A stretch of 64,000 bases of DNA from Microvirga terricola (GTDB lineage: Bacteria; Pseudomonadota; Alphaproteobacteria; Rhizobiales; Beijerinckiaceae), in the NCBI RefSeq assembly GCF_011777495.1, contig NZ_JAATJS010000004.1, positions 459,724 to 523,723 on the forward strand, read 5' to 3'. Positions 35,057-44,961 of the stretch are shown in pieces. The stretch's first letter is position 1. Each line of letters opens with the position of its first letter. The notes beneath the pieces are model-generated. The model did not search any database. It saw nothing but the letters and a program-made list of their open reading frames with translations, and had not been told where the DNA came from. A program made the translations under genes and the position numbers.

Positions 35057-36139
35057 CTACCGAATGCCGAGGAGAACACCTGTCTCGAAAAAGCGCTCGA
35101 TGGCTTCCTCGGCAGGCTTGATGTCGATGCCGCGCTCTTTCAGCCAATCATCGTTGAGATGCGTGCTGCGGTAGCGGTCGCCTGAATCGCACAGAAGTGT
35201 CACGACGGAGCCCTTCTCTCCCCGCTGCACCATCTCGCCAATCACTTGCGCCACAGCCCAGAGGTTGGTGCCGGTCGAGCCGCCGCAGGAGCGGCCAATG
35301 CGGCGGGAGAGAACGCGTGCCGCCGCGATGCTCGCCGCATCCGGCACCGCGTAGGCGCGGTCGATGAGGTCGGGCACGAAGGACGGCTCGCAGCGCGGGC
35401 GGCCGATGCCCTCGATCACCGAGGGAGGCTCGCTGGTGCTGCACACGCTGCGGTCCGCGAGATGCCGATGAAAGACGGAGGCCTCCGGATCAGCGAGGCA
35501 CAGCTTCGTCGGCAAACGGCGATAGCGGATATAGCGCCCGAGCGTCGCCGACGTGCCGCCGGTGCCCGCCCCCACCACGATCCAGTTCGGCACCGGATAG
35601 TCCTCGTGGGTCATCTGGCTGAAGATGGACTCGGCAATGTTGTTGTTACCGCGCCAGTCTGTCGCCCGCTCGGCATAAGTGAACTGGTCCATGTAGTGGC
35701 CGCCGAGTTCTTCCGCGAGCCGCGCGCTTTCCGCGTACATTTCGGCGGGGTTGTCGACGAAGTGACTTTCGCCGCCATAGAACGCGATCTGCGCAATCTT
35801 CTCAGTCGATGTGGAGCGCGGCATCACGGCGATGAAGCGCAGGCCCAGCATCCGCGCGAAGTAAGCCTCCGACACGGCGGTCGATCCGCTCGACGCTTCG
35901 ATGATCGTCGTGCCCGGCCCGATCCAGCCATTGCACAAGCCATAGAGGAACAGCGAGCGCGCCAAGCGATGCTTGAGGCTGCCGGACGGATGAGTCGATT
36001 CATCCTTGAGATAAAGCGATACGCCCGGAACCGTCGGCAGCGGCACGCGCAGGAGATGCGTATCCGACGAGCGATTGAAATCCGCCTCGATGATCTGAAT
36101 AGCGGTGGAGACCCAGGAACGGTTGCAGGGGGTGTTCAT
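35057..36139 (-). CDS. PLP-dependent cysteine-synthase-family enzyme
   Basis: A fold-type II PLP enzyme of 360 residues close to cysteine synthases and cysteine desulfhydrases. PLP lysine is in [13 protein letters not shown]; the substrate-binding loop is [20 protein letters not shown]; phosphate-binding [17 protein letters not shown]; and [10 protein letters not shown] near the end. The N-terminus [29 protein letters not shown] is typical of the group annotated as putative cysteine desulfhydrase rather than true CysK or CysM. The ATG at 36139 is chosen; a TTG at 36154 is also possible. It lies next to the low-GC gene at 36.2-36.9 kb. Confidence 0.8.
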   Translation of the reverse strand: MNTPCNRSWVSTAIQIIEADFNRSSDTHLLRVPLPTVPGVSLYLKDESTHPSGSLKHRLARSLFLYGLCNGWIGPGTTIIEASSGSTAVSEAYFARMLGLRFIAVMPRSTSTEKIAQIAFYGGESHFVDNPAEMYAESARLAEELGGHYMDQFTYAERATDWRGNNNIAESIFSQMTHEDYPVPNWIVVGAGTGGTSATLGRYIRYRRLPTKLCLADPEASVFHRHLADRSVCSTSEPPSVIEGIGRPRCEPSFVPDLIDRAYAVPDAASIAAARVLSRRIGRSCGGSTGTNLWAVAQVIGEMVQRGEKGSVVTLLCDSGDRYRSTHLNDDWLKERGIDIKPAEEAIERFFETGVLLGIR

Positions 36140-36228
36140 TGTGGATATATCCAAGAGGATGCTAGGGCGCTCAAAATGTACGAATGGTCTACGCGTACTA
36201 GGACGATGCTTTAGGGAATTAGCGAGGG

Positions 36229-36939
36229 CTAGAGATTTAAGCTCTCGACATCCTGAGTGCCTTCTAAAAGAAGACTCCAGTTCTCAAAAAGTCTGCGCCA
36301 CGCCTTATACCTGAGGTCAACTTGCAATTCACGTTCCTCAATCGACGCGCGCCCCTCGATTGAGATTGACACAAAAATACGGCCACCGTCCTTTAGAAGC
36401 TCTGTGGCCCAAACATTGATACGCCGGCTTGTCTGCTGACTGGGTCCCGGATTTCGGTAATTTCCGAAGCGCCTTCTAAGATTCTCGGTTTCTCCTATAT
36501 AGACGCTAACTGCACCGCTTGGGTGCAGAGCCTTAAAGCGATAAAGACCTGGCACATTTAGAATCGGCGGAAATTTAAGCTTTGCGCCCTCATCGACTTC
36601 AATAGCCCCTAGTGGCTGCCATTTGAGATCGAGCTTGCCATTAAGCTGTTGCTCGATGAGTTGCTCTGCATCTTGACCGTGCTGCGAGACATTAGCTCGA
36701 GCTGCCAAAGTCGGATCGCTACCTGTCTTTGGCAGACATTCTAGACAACTTCTGTTGTCTGTTTGCCCCTTCTCTAGCGCGATCTTCTGGGCCTCTTCGA
36801 TCGTTGCGAATGGCCCCAACCAAGCTCCACTCCCCGAGCCACCTCCGCCATGGAGCCCTCGTCCTCCATTGCAGTAGGAACAGTCAGCACGATGTAATCG
36901 CGTCTTCCGGTGAATGACGTTTTCATAAACGTAGTACAC
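36229..36939 (-). CDS. GIY-YIG-like protein with Cys/His-rich N-terminal module (low GC)
   Basis: A protein of about 236 residues in two parts. The N-terminal 80 residues hold [14 protein letters not shown] and later SCLECLP, two Cys-pair motifs that look like a zinc-binding module seen in many unclassified accessory proteins. The C-terminal part has a GIY-YIG-type core, PGLYRF then [20 protein letters not shown], with the expected Arg, and a Glu further on (SIEERELQ), so it may be a nuclease. The start is uncertain: GTG at 36939 avoids overlap with pccB, whereas a GTG at 36990 would overlap it by 31 bases. GC is about 46-48% on two counted lines, against about 63% in pccB, indicating recent acquisition. 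Confidence 0.6.
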   Translation of the reverse strand: MYYVYENVIHRKTRLHRADCSYCNGGRGLHGGGGSGSGAWLGPFATIEEAQKIALEKGQTDNRSCLECLPKTGSDPTLAARANVSQHGQDAEQLIEQQLNGKLDLKWQPLGAIEVDEGAKLKFPPILNVPGLYRFKALHPSGAVSVYIGETENLRRRFGNYRNPGPSQQTSRRINVWATELLKDGGRIFVSISIEGRASIEERELQVDLRYKAWRRLFENWSLLLEGTQDVESLNL

Positions 36940-36959
36940 AATGACCCAGTTCGGTGACT

Positions 36960-38492
<1,533 letters not shown>

Positions 38493-38594
38493 GCGTGATC
38501 TCTGACCGTCGAGAGAAAAACCTTGTCCTGGCTTATCACAGCCGCGCGAGGGCCAACATCCCACTATGGATGGGCTCCACGGCCCCGATCGAGC

Positions 38595-39380
38595 CTATGA
38601 TCGGACGGCCAGGTCGAACACCCGGGAAGCCGTCCGGAAATCCGCCTCGCGCCTGCGGCGGCGCTCCATGGCCTCATAGTCCTCGCCCCAGACGCTTTCC
38701 TGAAACACCTCGTCCACATGGGAGGCGGCCCAGGCCTCATCCACGTCGATCTGCTGCGCGGCATGGGCGAGCGCGATCAGCACCGAGCCGCCGAGCGTGG
38801 TCATGACGTGGAGCGCAGCAAGCGCGAAGGGTGAGTCCAGCCGCTCGATGGCGCCACGGATGGCCGCGACCGCCTCATCCGGCTGGGTCACATGCATGAC
38901 GCCTTCGGCCAACGCAAAGCGCGCGCCGTGCGTCTCCTTTGCCCAATCGAGGATCGGAGCCCAGGCGGCTTCCTGCGCGGCGGCAAGGCGCGCCGGTTCA
39001 CTGGTGCGGTAGAAGATCAGGTCGGAGCCCGCATAACGCGTCAGATCGTCGATCACCTCGGCCATGCGGGGCGTCACGCCATCGATGGCGGAATTGACGA
39101 TGCGGGTCACCGGCATGGCCGCCGGGTCGATCTCCTCCCCCTGCCCGGCCCATTCGCTCGCCAACGCTTCCGCAAGGCCGCGTGTGGGAACAGCCAGCGC
39201 CTGACGGCCCGGCGTCTTGGCCGTGCGGCCGTCGAGAGTGAGGAAATGCAGCCCGTCCCGCGTCTCGACGCCCGCCTCCTTGTAGAAGCGCTTCGGCAAG
39301 GTCGGCTTCATGCCCGCCTGCGCAGCGCGCATGAGGTTCGGTTCGTCGGACGAGGGAAACCAGTCTCGTGAATCGGTCAT
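38595..39380 (-). CDS. ATP12-family F1-ATPase assembly chaperone
   Basis: A 261-residue protein of the ATP12 family (in mitochondria it binds the F1 alpha subunit during ATP synthase assembly; in alphaproteobacteria it is presumed to do the same). The family blocks are LPKRFYKEAGVE, LDGRTAKTPGRQALAVPTRGLAEALASEWAGQGEEIDPAAMPVTRI, and SDLIFYRTSEPARLAAAQ, with a central helical C-terminus (LDVDEAW-type) and QESVWGEDYEAMERR. Its ATG overlaps the HAD gene stop by 4 bases (ATGA), so they are translationally coupled. pccB is next downstream. Confidence 0.88.
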   Translation of the reverse strand: MTDSRDWFPSSDEPNLMRAAQAGMKPTLPKRFYKEAGVETRDGLHFLTLDGRTAKTPGRQALAVPTRGLAEALASEWAGQGEEIDPAAMPVTRIVNSAIDGVTPRMAEVIDDLTRYAGSDLIFYRTSEPARLAAAQEAAWAPILDWAKETHGARFALAEGVMHVTQPDEAVAAIRGAIERLDSPFALAALHVMTTLGGSVLIALAHAAQQIDVDEAWAASHVDEVFQESVWGEDYEAMERRRRREADFRTASRVFDLAVRS

Positions 39381-40075
39381 GACAAGGACATGGGGGCGGC
39401 ATTAGCCGCTTGCGAGGGATTGCCGAGGAAACCAGTGAGGACGGCTCCAAGCTCGGTATAGGAATCGACGATGTGACCGGCTCCGGCCTCGTTGAGCGCC
39501 GTCACCGGCTGGAAGCCCCATGATACGCCGACCGGCAGCACGCCCGCCGAGCGGCCCATCGCCATGTCGTAGCTTGAATCGCCGATCATGACGGTGTTCT
39601 CCGGCCCGATGCCGACCTCTGCCATCGCCTGATGGATCATCGCAGGATGCGGCTTCGAGGGCGCATCGTCCGCCGTCTGGATGGTGGAGAAGACCGTGTG
39701 CCAGTCGTGACGGTCAAGCAGATGCGCAACGCCTCGCCGGGATTTGCCGGTGGCAATGCCGAGGATCACGTCCTCGCGGGCGCCCAGCCACTCCAGGCAA
39801 TCGAGCGCGCCGGGAAAAAGCGGCTCGGCATGGGCGGGGTCATGGCGCAGCGTGCCGAAGGCGTCCTTGTAGGCTTGCGTCAAGCTCTCGACCGGCGCCT
39901 GCGGTCCGGCGAGCACGGTAAAGGCCTCCAAGAGCGACAGGCCGACGATGGAGAGCGACCGCTCCCGGCTCGGCGGCTCCATGTTGTGCGCTGCAAAGGC
40001 CATGCGTTGAGCTGCGACGATGATGTTCTGGCTGTCGACCAGCGTGCCGTCGACATCGAAGAGAACGAGTTTCAT
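39377..40075 (-). CDS. HAD-superfamily hydrolase (phosphoglycolate-phosphatase-like)
   Basis: A subfamily IA haloacid dehalogenase of 232 residues. Motif I FDVDGTLVDS (nucleophile Asp and acid Asp) is at the N-terminus, motif II is GIATGKSRRG, motif III is the Lys in SKPHPAM, and motif IV is MIGDSSYDMAMGRSAG. A helical cap lies between about residues 17 and 90. It is likely a small-molecule phosphatase; phosphoglycolate is a common substrate of this group but is not proven here. Spaced 4 bases after the GNAT gene and coupled to ATP12. Confidence 0.88.
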   Translation of the reverse strand: MKLVLFDVDGTLVDSQNIIVAAQRMAFAAHNMEPPSRERSLSIVGLSLLEAFTVLAGPQAPVESLTQAYKDAFGTLRHDPAHAEPLFPGALDCLEWLGAREDVILGIATGKSRRGVAHLLDRHDWHTVFSTIQTADDAPSKPHPAMIHQAMAEVGIGPENTVMIGDSSYDMAMGRSAGVLPVGVSWGFQPVTALNEAGAGHIVDSYTELGAVLTGFLGNPSQAANAAPMSLS

Positions 40076-40079
40076 GCGC

Positions 40080-40664
40080 TTAGCCCATCCGCTGCTCGAG
40101 CTTGGCCTTCGCTTCAGGCCATTCGTCCCGAATGATGCTGTAAACCACCGTGTCGCGAATATGACCGTCGGGCATGATCATGTGCTGGCGCAGAATGCCG
40201 TCGAGCTTCGCGCCCAGGCGTTCGATGGCGGCGCGCGACTGGTCGTTCAGGCGGTGCGTGCGAAGCTCCACAGCGAGGCAGCCGAGCGTCTCAAACGCGT
40301 GGCGCAGCATCAGGAATTTCGCGTGTGTGTTGACGAAGGTCCGCTGCCACGATCCGGCGATCCAGGTCGTGCCGATCTCGACCCGGTGGTTCGCCGCATC
40401 GATGTTCATGTAGCGGGTCGAACCGATAATTTTGTCGCCTTCCTTCACCGTGGTGGCGAAGGGCAGCGCGAGCCCCGCCGCCTGAAGCTCGAGCGCCTTC
40501 TGCACATAGGCCTCAAAACCTTCCGGACGCGGCACGGTGGTGGTCTTCTTCTCCCACTGGGCACCGTCCTTCGCCGCCTCGGCCAGAGCGGGGATGTGGG
40601 CGAGGCTCAAAGGCTGCAAGACAAGCTTGTCCGTCGAAAGGATCACGGGCTCGATGTGAAGCAT
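40080..40664 (-). CDS. GNAT-family N-acetyltransferase (RimJ/RimL type)
   Basis: An acetyl-CoA-dependent transferase of 194 residues. N-terminal LQPLSLAHIPALAEAA and the block IIGSTRYMNIDAANHRVEIGTTWIAGSWQRTFVNTHAKFLML resemble the RimJ/RimL-like acetyltransferases; HAFETLGCLAVELRTHRLNDQSRAAIERLGAKLDGILR carries the acetyl-CoA-binding and C-terminal beta-bulge region. The start at MLHIEPVIL (40664) is preferred, but the SD is weak. It heads the minus-strand GNAT-HAD-ATP12-pccB run. Confidence 0.85.
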   Translation of the reverse strand: MLHIEPVILSTDKLVLQPLSLAHIPALAEAAKDGAQWEKKTTTVPRPEGFEAYVQKALELQAAGLALPFATTVKEGDKIIGSTRYMNIDAANHRVEIGTTWIAGSWQRTFVNTHAKFLMLRHAFETLGCLAVELRTHRLNDQSRAAIERLGAKLDGILRQHMIMPDGHIRDTVVYSIIRDEWPEAKAKLEQRMG

Positions 40665-40738
40665 GATGAAAGCGCCTGTTCGTCTGCTACCTGCGTTGTC
40701 CTTCATCGCGGAGCGCATCGCAACAGTCAAACGGCGCT

Positions 40739-40766
40739 GATCGGGAGGCTGCTCTGCCTCCCGATC
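40739..40766. repeat. Hairpin: perfect 11-base inverted repeat
   Basis: GATCGGGAGGC (40739-40749) and its exact complement (40756-40766) around a six-base loop, upstream of the GNAT gene. No T-run follows on either strand, so it is not a typical terminator. It may end a transcript weakly or be a short repeat. Confidence 0.6.
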
Positions 40767-40863
40767 ATGTGTCGAAAGCGGGGCCTGAGGCTCCGCTTCG
40801 GAGCATTTCCCGCAGACGTGGAAGCCGGCCTGCGTCAGAAGATGCTATCGCATACGAGTCCCA

Positions 40864-40891
40864 AGAGCGCGTTCCGAGGGAAGTGCGCTCT
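40864..40891. repeat. Short inverted repeat AGAGCGC/GCGCTCT
   Basis: Seven-base arms (40864-40870 and 40885-40891) with a 14-base loop, overlapping the end of the hypothetical gene at 40890. It could be a hairpin in its 3' region. Low information content. Confidence 0.4.
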
Positions 40892-41345
40892 AGTGAATCA
40901 GGTAGATGACCCCAGGCAGGCTCAGCGCGAGACCGGCCAGCGCCCAGGCCCCGAGCCGCCAATTGGCGTCCGTCATCGTGTTGCGCAGGCGTTGCGCGAA
41001 GGATGCCGCCTCCATGTTGCGCCCGCTGAGGCAGGAGCACAGGGCATAATGCGCCTGTCCATCGGACAATTCGAAGAAATTCATGGCGTCCCCGAGCCTG
41101 TCGCTGCCAAGGCCTTCAGCTCGCAGAACCGGATCTTCGAAAGCGACCGTCAGAGGCGAGTTGTCTTCGCGAATGAGGGCCCTCTCCTCCGGAGGCTTGT
41201 ATTCGATTTCGCCAAGGGAGTTCAGCCGCCGGGTGGGATTGCGCTCGAGAAGCGAAATCCAACGTTCGAGACGCTCCTGCCGGGTCAAAGACCGCGATTG
41301 AACGTCGGCGACGGTCCGGAGCTGATCTAGATGCTTATGTTCCAT
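40890..41345 (-). CDS. Hypothetical protein with C-terminal membrane helix
   Basis: A 151-residue protein. The first 125 residues are hydrophilic, with charged helical blocks (LTRQERLERWISLLERNPTRRLNSLGEIEY). The segment EDPVLRAEGLGSDRLGDAMNFFELSDGQAHYALCSCLSG holds a Cys pair. A single hydrophobic helix (LGAWALAGLALSLPGVIYLI) closes the protein, so it is a tail-anchored type. A loosely similar arrangement occurs in Rhizobiales genomes, but I recognise no named domain. Confidence 0.6.
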   Translation of the reverse strand: MEHKHLDQLRTVADVQSRSLTRQERLERWISLLERNPTRRLNSLGEIEYKPPEERALIREDNSPLTVAFEDPVLRAEGLGSDRLGDAMNFFELSDGQAHYALCSCLSGRNMEAASFAQRLRNTMTDANWRLGAWALAGLALSLPGVIYLIH

Positions 41346-41467
41346 CGATCTCCTCCTTCCAAATGACCCAGTCCGCCATGACGGCGGACTGAGACATGGG
41401 AAGGGTTAACGCGGACGGGCGGCAAAAGTGCGACCCGACGGAGATCACAGAAAGGAAGCGGAGCCTT

Positions 41468-41503
41468 GGAGAATGATCCTGCCCTCAAGCAGGATCATTC
41501 TCC
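41468..41503. repeat. Hairpin: perfect 14-base inverted repeat (family E)
   Basis: GGAGAATGATCCTG (41468-41481) and its exact complement (41490-41503) around an eight-base loop. It lies 10 bases past the pseudouridine synthase stop on the minus strand. It could form a strong transcript-end hairpin, but no T-run follows. The GATC core recalls family C. Confidence 0.65.
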
Positions 41504-41513
41504 GGGTCAAGCC

Positions 41514-42743
41514 TTATTCCTCAGGCGCATCGACGATAGGATCGTAGCGGCCCACGTCGAACCCGAGGAGGTTGAAGCTCTGCTGCATGTGCGGCGGCAG
41601 CGGCGCGGTGATGTCGATGGGCTTGCCCGTGCGGGGATGAGCGATGACGATACGTCGCGCCAGAAGATGCAGCTTGTTCTGAATGCCGCCCGGCAATTCC
41701 CAGTTCTCGATGTCAAAATACTTCGGATCGCCGACGATGGGATGCCCGATATGCGCCGTGTGCGCGCGCAGTTGGTGCGTGCGTCCGGTGACGGGCTTCA
41801 GCGACAGCCATGCGAGCTTCTGCGCCGCCGTGTCGACCACAGCGTAATAGGTCAGCGCGTGGCTCGCGCCCTCATCGCCATGGCGCGCAACTTTCATGCG
41901 GGAGTCGCCCTCGCCGCCCTCTTCCTTCGCGAGATAAGTGGAGACGCGTCCCTGGCGCACGCGCGGCACACCCGCGACCAGCGCCCAGTAGATTTTGCGC
42001 GTGGTGCGCGACCGGAAAGATTTTGCCAGCGTCGATGCAGCAAACCGCGTCTTCGCGATCACGAGACAACCCGCCGTGTCCTTGTCGAGACGGTGCACGA
42101 GACGCGGCTTCTGGCCCTCCGCATCGCGCATGCATTCGAGCAAGCCGTCCACATGCCGCGTCGTGCCGGAGCCGCCCTGCACCGCAAGCCCCATCGGCTT
42201 GTTGATGACGAGAACGTCCTTGTCCTCGTAGAGCGTGATGGATTTCAGGAAATCGCGGTCGTCCTGGTCTTTCGCGGCGCTGCGCGAAACGGGCCTCGGC
42301 TGATCGAGTTTCAGGGGCGGTATGCGGACCTTCTGGCCCGCGGCCAGGCGATCATTGGGCTGAGCGCGCTTGCCGTCGACGCGCAACTCGCCCTTGCGGA
42401 CGATGCGCTGGATATGGGTGAAGGCAAGCTGCGGGAAGCGGGCGACCAGAAAGCGGTCGACGCGCATATCCGCCTCATCGGGCTCGACGGTGAGCGTCTG
42501 CACGCCCGTCGCCAATGTCTCCTGCGCGGCGGCCTTCGCCTGCGCCTTCGTGGGCTTAGGCGCCTCTTCCTTCGGCCTCACCCGGAGAGCGGGCGCGGCG
42601 CGCGCCTTGCTCGCGGGTTTAGGCCCGCGCTGTTTCGGTGCCTCGCTCCGGCGCGCGGGTTTGTCCTCACGGGAGCGAAAGCCCTGCCGTGATCCCGCCC
42701 GTCCGCCGCGAGCGCCATTTCGTCCTGAACCGCTTTGTTTCAT
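41514..42743 (-). CDS. RluA-family pseudouridine synthase (RluC/RluD-like)
   Basis: A 23S rRNA pseudouridine synthase of 409 residues. After a very long basic, unstructured N-terminal extension (about residues 1-85, Lys/Arg/Pro/Ala-rich) comes an S4 domain (FLVARFPQLAFTHIQRIVRKGELRVDGKR) at about 95-150. The catalytic domain has HRLDKDTAGCLVIAKT with the catalytic Asp, LKPVTGRTHQLRAH and GHPIVGDPKY. The start at 42743 (MKQSG) is preferred over a longer frame. The N-terminal tail is longer than in E. coli RluC and might bind RNA. Confidence 0.88.
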   Translation of the reverse strand: MKQSGSGRNGARGGRAGSRQGFRSREDKPARRSEAPKQRGPKPASKARAAPALRVRPKEEAPKPTKAQAKAAAQETLATGVQTLTVEPDEADMRVDRFLVARFPQLAFTHIQRIVRKGELRVDGKRAQPNDRLAAGQKVRIPPLKLDQPRPVSRSAAKDQDDRDFLKSITLYEDKDVLVINKPMGLAVQGGSGTTRHVDGLLECMRDAEGQKPRLVHRLDKDTAGCLVIAKTRFAASTLAKSFRSRTTRKIYWALVAGVPRVRQGRVSTYLAKEEGGEGDSRMKVARHGDEGASHALTYYAVVDTAAQKLAWLSLKPVTGRTHQLRAHTAHIGHPIVGDPKYFDIENWELPGGIQNKLHLLARRIVIAHPRTGKPIDITAPLPPHMQQSFNLLGFDVGRYDPIVDAPEE

Positions 42744-42967
42744 GAAACAGTGGGTAACAGAGCGCCGCGCGGGCGGCAATCAAGGGATGGGGATCATTCG
42801 AACGTCTTCGACCGGAAACCCGCGCGTGTTCCGGCGCCGATGCCGTCATGAAGATCGCCCGGCGCATAGAAGCGCCGGGCGACGGAAAAGTCCGCTTCTC
42901 GCGAAAGGAAGACCGCTACTTCAGGTCTTCCGCCATGCTCTCGGCAAGCGGCTTTAGATCCTCTCAC

Positions 42968-43543
42968 TTAGTAGTTGTAGTCGTAGTCGCAAACCAGCGC
43001 GCGACGCCAGACAACGTATCCCCACTGGTTCACGGCACGACGGCGGACGTAGTAGCAATCATCGCCGTACGCGGTGTTGTAATAGGGATAGCCGTAGTCA
43101 TAGAGACCACCGAGGACCGCGCCACTCGCAAGCCCGACCGCGAAGGCATTGTTATTGAAGAAGCGGTGTCGGTGGAAGAAGAAGCGGTTCCGGTGAATGA
43201 AGAAGGGATTGTGTACGAAGGCTGCCCGGCGCCCAATGAAGGGGCGGTTCACGAAGACTGCCCGGTGGGCAAAGAAGGGGCGGCCTGCAAAGGCCGGGTG
43301 GAAGCCCCCGCGGAAACCCGGATGAATGAACATCGGACGGGCGAACCCTCCGTGGAATCCGCCGAACCCTCCGTGGAAACCACCAAGCCCGCCATGGAAT
43401 CCACCGAACCCTCCTCCGTGGAACCCACCGAAGCCCCCCATGCGCGCCTCCGTCGGCACGGCGAGCGCGATGGCGCTGACACCGAACGCGGCAGCTGCGA
43501 GCAAGGCCTTGAAACTCGTCTTAAACTGGGACGCAGAACGCAT
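42968..43543 (-). CDS. Secreted Gly/Phe/His-rich repeat protein
   Basis: A 191-residue protein with a signal peptide (FKALLAAAAFGVSAIALAVPTEA, cleavage near residue 33). It then has an N-terminal GGFHGG tandem-repeat segment (residues 35-69), a second section of Phe/His/Arg/Asn (RPFFAHRAVFVNRPF, HNPFFIHRNRFFFHRHRFFNNN), and a C-terminal Tyr/Cys part (YDYGYPYYNTAYGDDCYYVRRR, then ALVCDYDYNY). Nearly all aromatic and glycine residues suggest a low-complexity cell-surface or metal-binding role. A family is not recognised; similar Gly/His/Phe secreted proteins are frequent in Rhizobiales. Confidence 0.65.
   Translation of the reverse strand: MRSASQFKTSFKALLAAAAFGVSAIALAVPTEARMGGFGGFHGGGFGGFHGGLGGFHGGFGGFHGGFARPMFIHPGFRGGFHPAFAGRPFFAHRAVFVNRPFIGRRAAFVHNPFFIHRNRFFFHRHRFFNNNAFAVGLASGAVLGGLYDYGYPYYNTAYGDDCYYVRRRAVNQWGYVVWRRALVCDYDYNY
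43337..43441 (-). repeat. Tandem repeat encoding GGFHGG units
   Basis: Around 100 bases on the minus strand repeat a GGxGGFHGG code unit with near-identical codons, giving DNA-level tandem similarity (units of 18-24 bases). Slippage could change the copy number and so the length of the encoded Gly/His run. Confidence 0.6.
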
Positions 43544-43740
43544 AACAATGTCCTCCGGTCAGGACATCCTGACCTCTCGTCAGAAAAACGCTTACGGCGA
43601 CGGATTCTTCAAAAATCAGGACATCATGCCGCTGGAACAGGGACCGAAACGTGAACACTCTTTCGTGATCGCCGATGCTCGTTCCATTCGAGAGCGCATG
43701 CCCGGCGCAGCAAAGCGGAGGGTGTCTTTCGGAACAGGCG

Positions 43741-44127
43741 CTAGGAAGCCATCGCGCGGATGAGCGCCAATCCCGACACGAGCCCCGCGACGGAAAGCAC
43801 GACCGAGGCAGCGACATAAGTGGCGGCGAGCCCCGCCTCGCCCCGTTCCCAGATCAACACCGCATCCAGCGAGAAAGCGGAAAAGGTAGTGAACCCGCCG
43901 AGAATGCCAGTGGTGAGAAACAGGCGCAGATGCTGGCTCCACCCCTCACCTGCCTTGAAGGCCAGCCAGCCGGTGAGGACGCCCATGACGAAGGAGCCAA
44001 AGACGTTGACCGTCAGCGTGCCCCACGGAAACGCGATGCCGCAATAGCGCGCGCAACCGAGATTGACCGCATGACGAAGAGCGCCGCCGAGACCAGCACC
44101 GATGAAGACGAGGAGGAAATTCTGCAT
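43741..44127 (-). CDS. crcB: Fluoride efflux channel CrcB/Fluc
   Basis: A dual-topology four-helix fluoride channel of the inner membrane, 128 residues. It has the Fluc hallmarks: GAGLGGALRHAVNLG near the N-terminus, the conserved TLTVNVFGSFVMGVLTG (Asn and the Phe of the pore), and TTGILGGFTTFSAFSLD (the Thr-Phe-Ser motif of the polar track). A TTG start 12 bases earlier overlaps the upstream stop; the ATG at 44127 is used. No fluoride riboswitch is obvious because a secreted TPR-like gene lies directly upstream. It likely protects from environmental fluoride. Confidence 0.9.
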   Translation of the reverse strand: MQNFLLVFIGAGLGGALRHAVNLGCARYCGIAFPWGTLTVNVFGSFVMGVLTGWLAFKAGEGWSQHLRLFLTTGILGGFTTFSAFSLDAVLIWERGEAGLAATYVAASVVLSVAGLVSGLALIRAMAS

Positions 44128-44132
44128 CGAGC

Positions 44133-44825
44133 CTAGCAATGAGCCTTTTGCTTCAAGAGCTCAAGGTCTCCGGTGACAGAGTCCATGTTCCGGCCCCTTA
44201 CCTCTTTGACGAGGCGGCATGCTTCCTCGACCTGTCCCATCAGAAAAGTCGCCCAAGCCAGATTGCTGCGCGGACCCGCCCAATCGGGATCGTCCCGAAT
44301 GGCCTTTTCCAGAAGAGGCTTTGCGTCGTGCGGACGTCCGGCCATCAGCATGACGCGCCCATGATCCGCGCTGAGCGCCGTCGAGGGCGCATTCATGCGA
44401 GCGGCAACGCGAAAAAGCTCATCGGCGAAATCATAGTCCTTGAAGCGATCTGCCACGACAGCCGCAAAGCCCTGATAGATGCCGCTCTCTCGCGGATCCA
44501 GAAGGTAGGCCTGATTGAACCGCTTCACCGCCGTCGTTGTATCTCCCGGCCCGATTAAGGCACTCCAGCCGGCATTGATCGCACGCCGGGCGGCGGCGGC
44601 CCGATCCGGCATGACTTTCAGCATGTTCGAGACGAACTCGTCGTCCGCCGCCTTCATGCGGTCCGACTTGACCGCGAAGTTGAAGAAGGGCGCCTCGTTA
44701 GCCGGCACCGGATAAACCTTGCGGCTCACTGAAACGCCGGGAGCCACCTCGACCATCTGAGCCTGTACGGGGGAGGCAGAGGTCAGTCCGAGAAGCAGTA
44801 TGAAGACTACAACGATTTTGTTCAT
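44133..44825 (-). CDS. Secreted TPR-like protein
   Basis: A 230-residue secreted protein (signal peptide MNKIVVVFILLLGLTSASPVQA) with tetratricopeptide-type helical pairs. These include AINAGWSALIGPGDTTTAVKRFNQAYLLDP, SGIYQGFAAVVADRFKDYDFADELFRVAARM, and GRPHDAKPLLEKAIRDDPDWAGPRSNLAWATFLMGQ. It is expected to act in the periplasm as a scaffold, partners unknown. It ends 5 bases before the crcB start, so the two are probably transcribed together. Confidence 0.7.
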   Translation of the reverse strand: MNKIVVVFILLLGLTSASPVQAQMVEVAPGVSVSRKVYPVPANEAPFFNFAVKSDRMKAADDEFVSNMLKVMPDRAAAARRAINAGWSALIGPGDTTTAVKRFNQAYLLDPRESGIYQGFAAVVADRFKDYDFADELFRVAARMNAPSTALSADHGRVMLMAGRPHDAKPLLEKAIRDDPDWAGPRSNLAWATFLMGQVEEACRLVKEVRGRNMDSVTGDLELLKQKAHC

Positions 44826-44961
44826 GCCGGTCCCAGTCGCAGCGTCAGCACATCAGAACCAAATAGCGGATAACGTTATTCCCTACACTTTTCGCATTCG
44901 CCCGGTAGCCGCTTCCTTAGTCGGATGAGCGCGATCGACAGAGCATCGCGCCTCCGGTCGA

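Noticed and set aside
44800..44961. Possible fluoride riboswitch near crcB
   Set aside because: crcB is preceded directly by a secreted TPR-like gene with only 5 bases between, and no riboswitch-like structure was recognised upstream of that gene.
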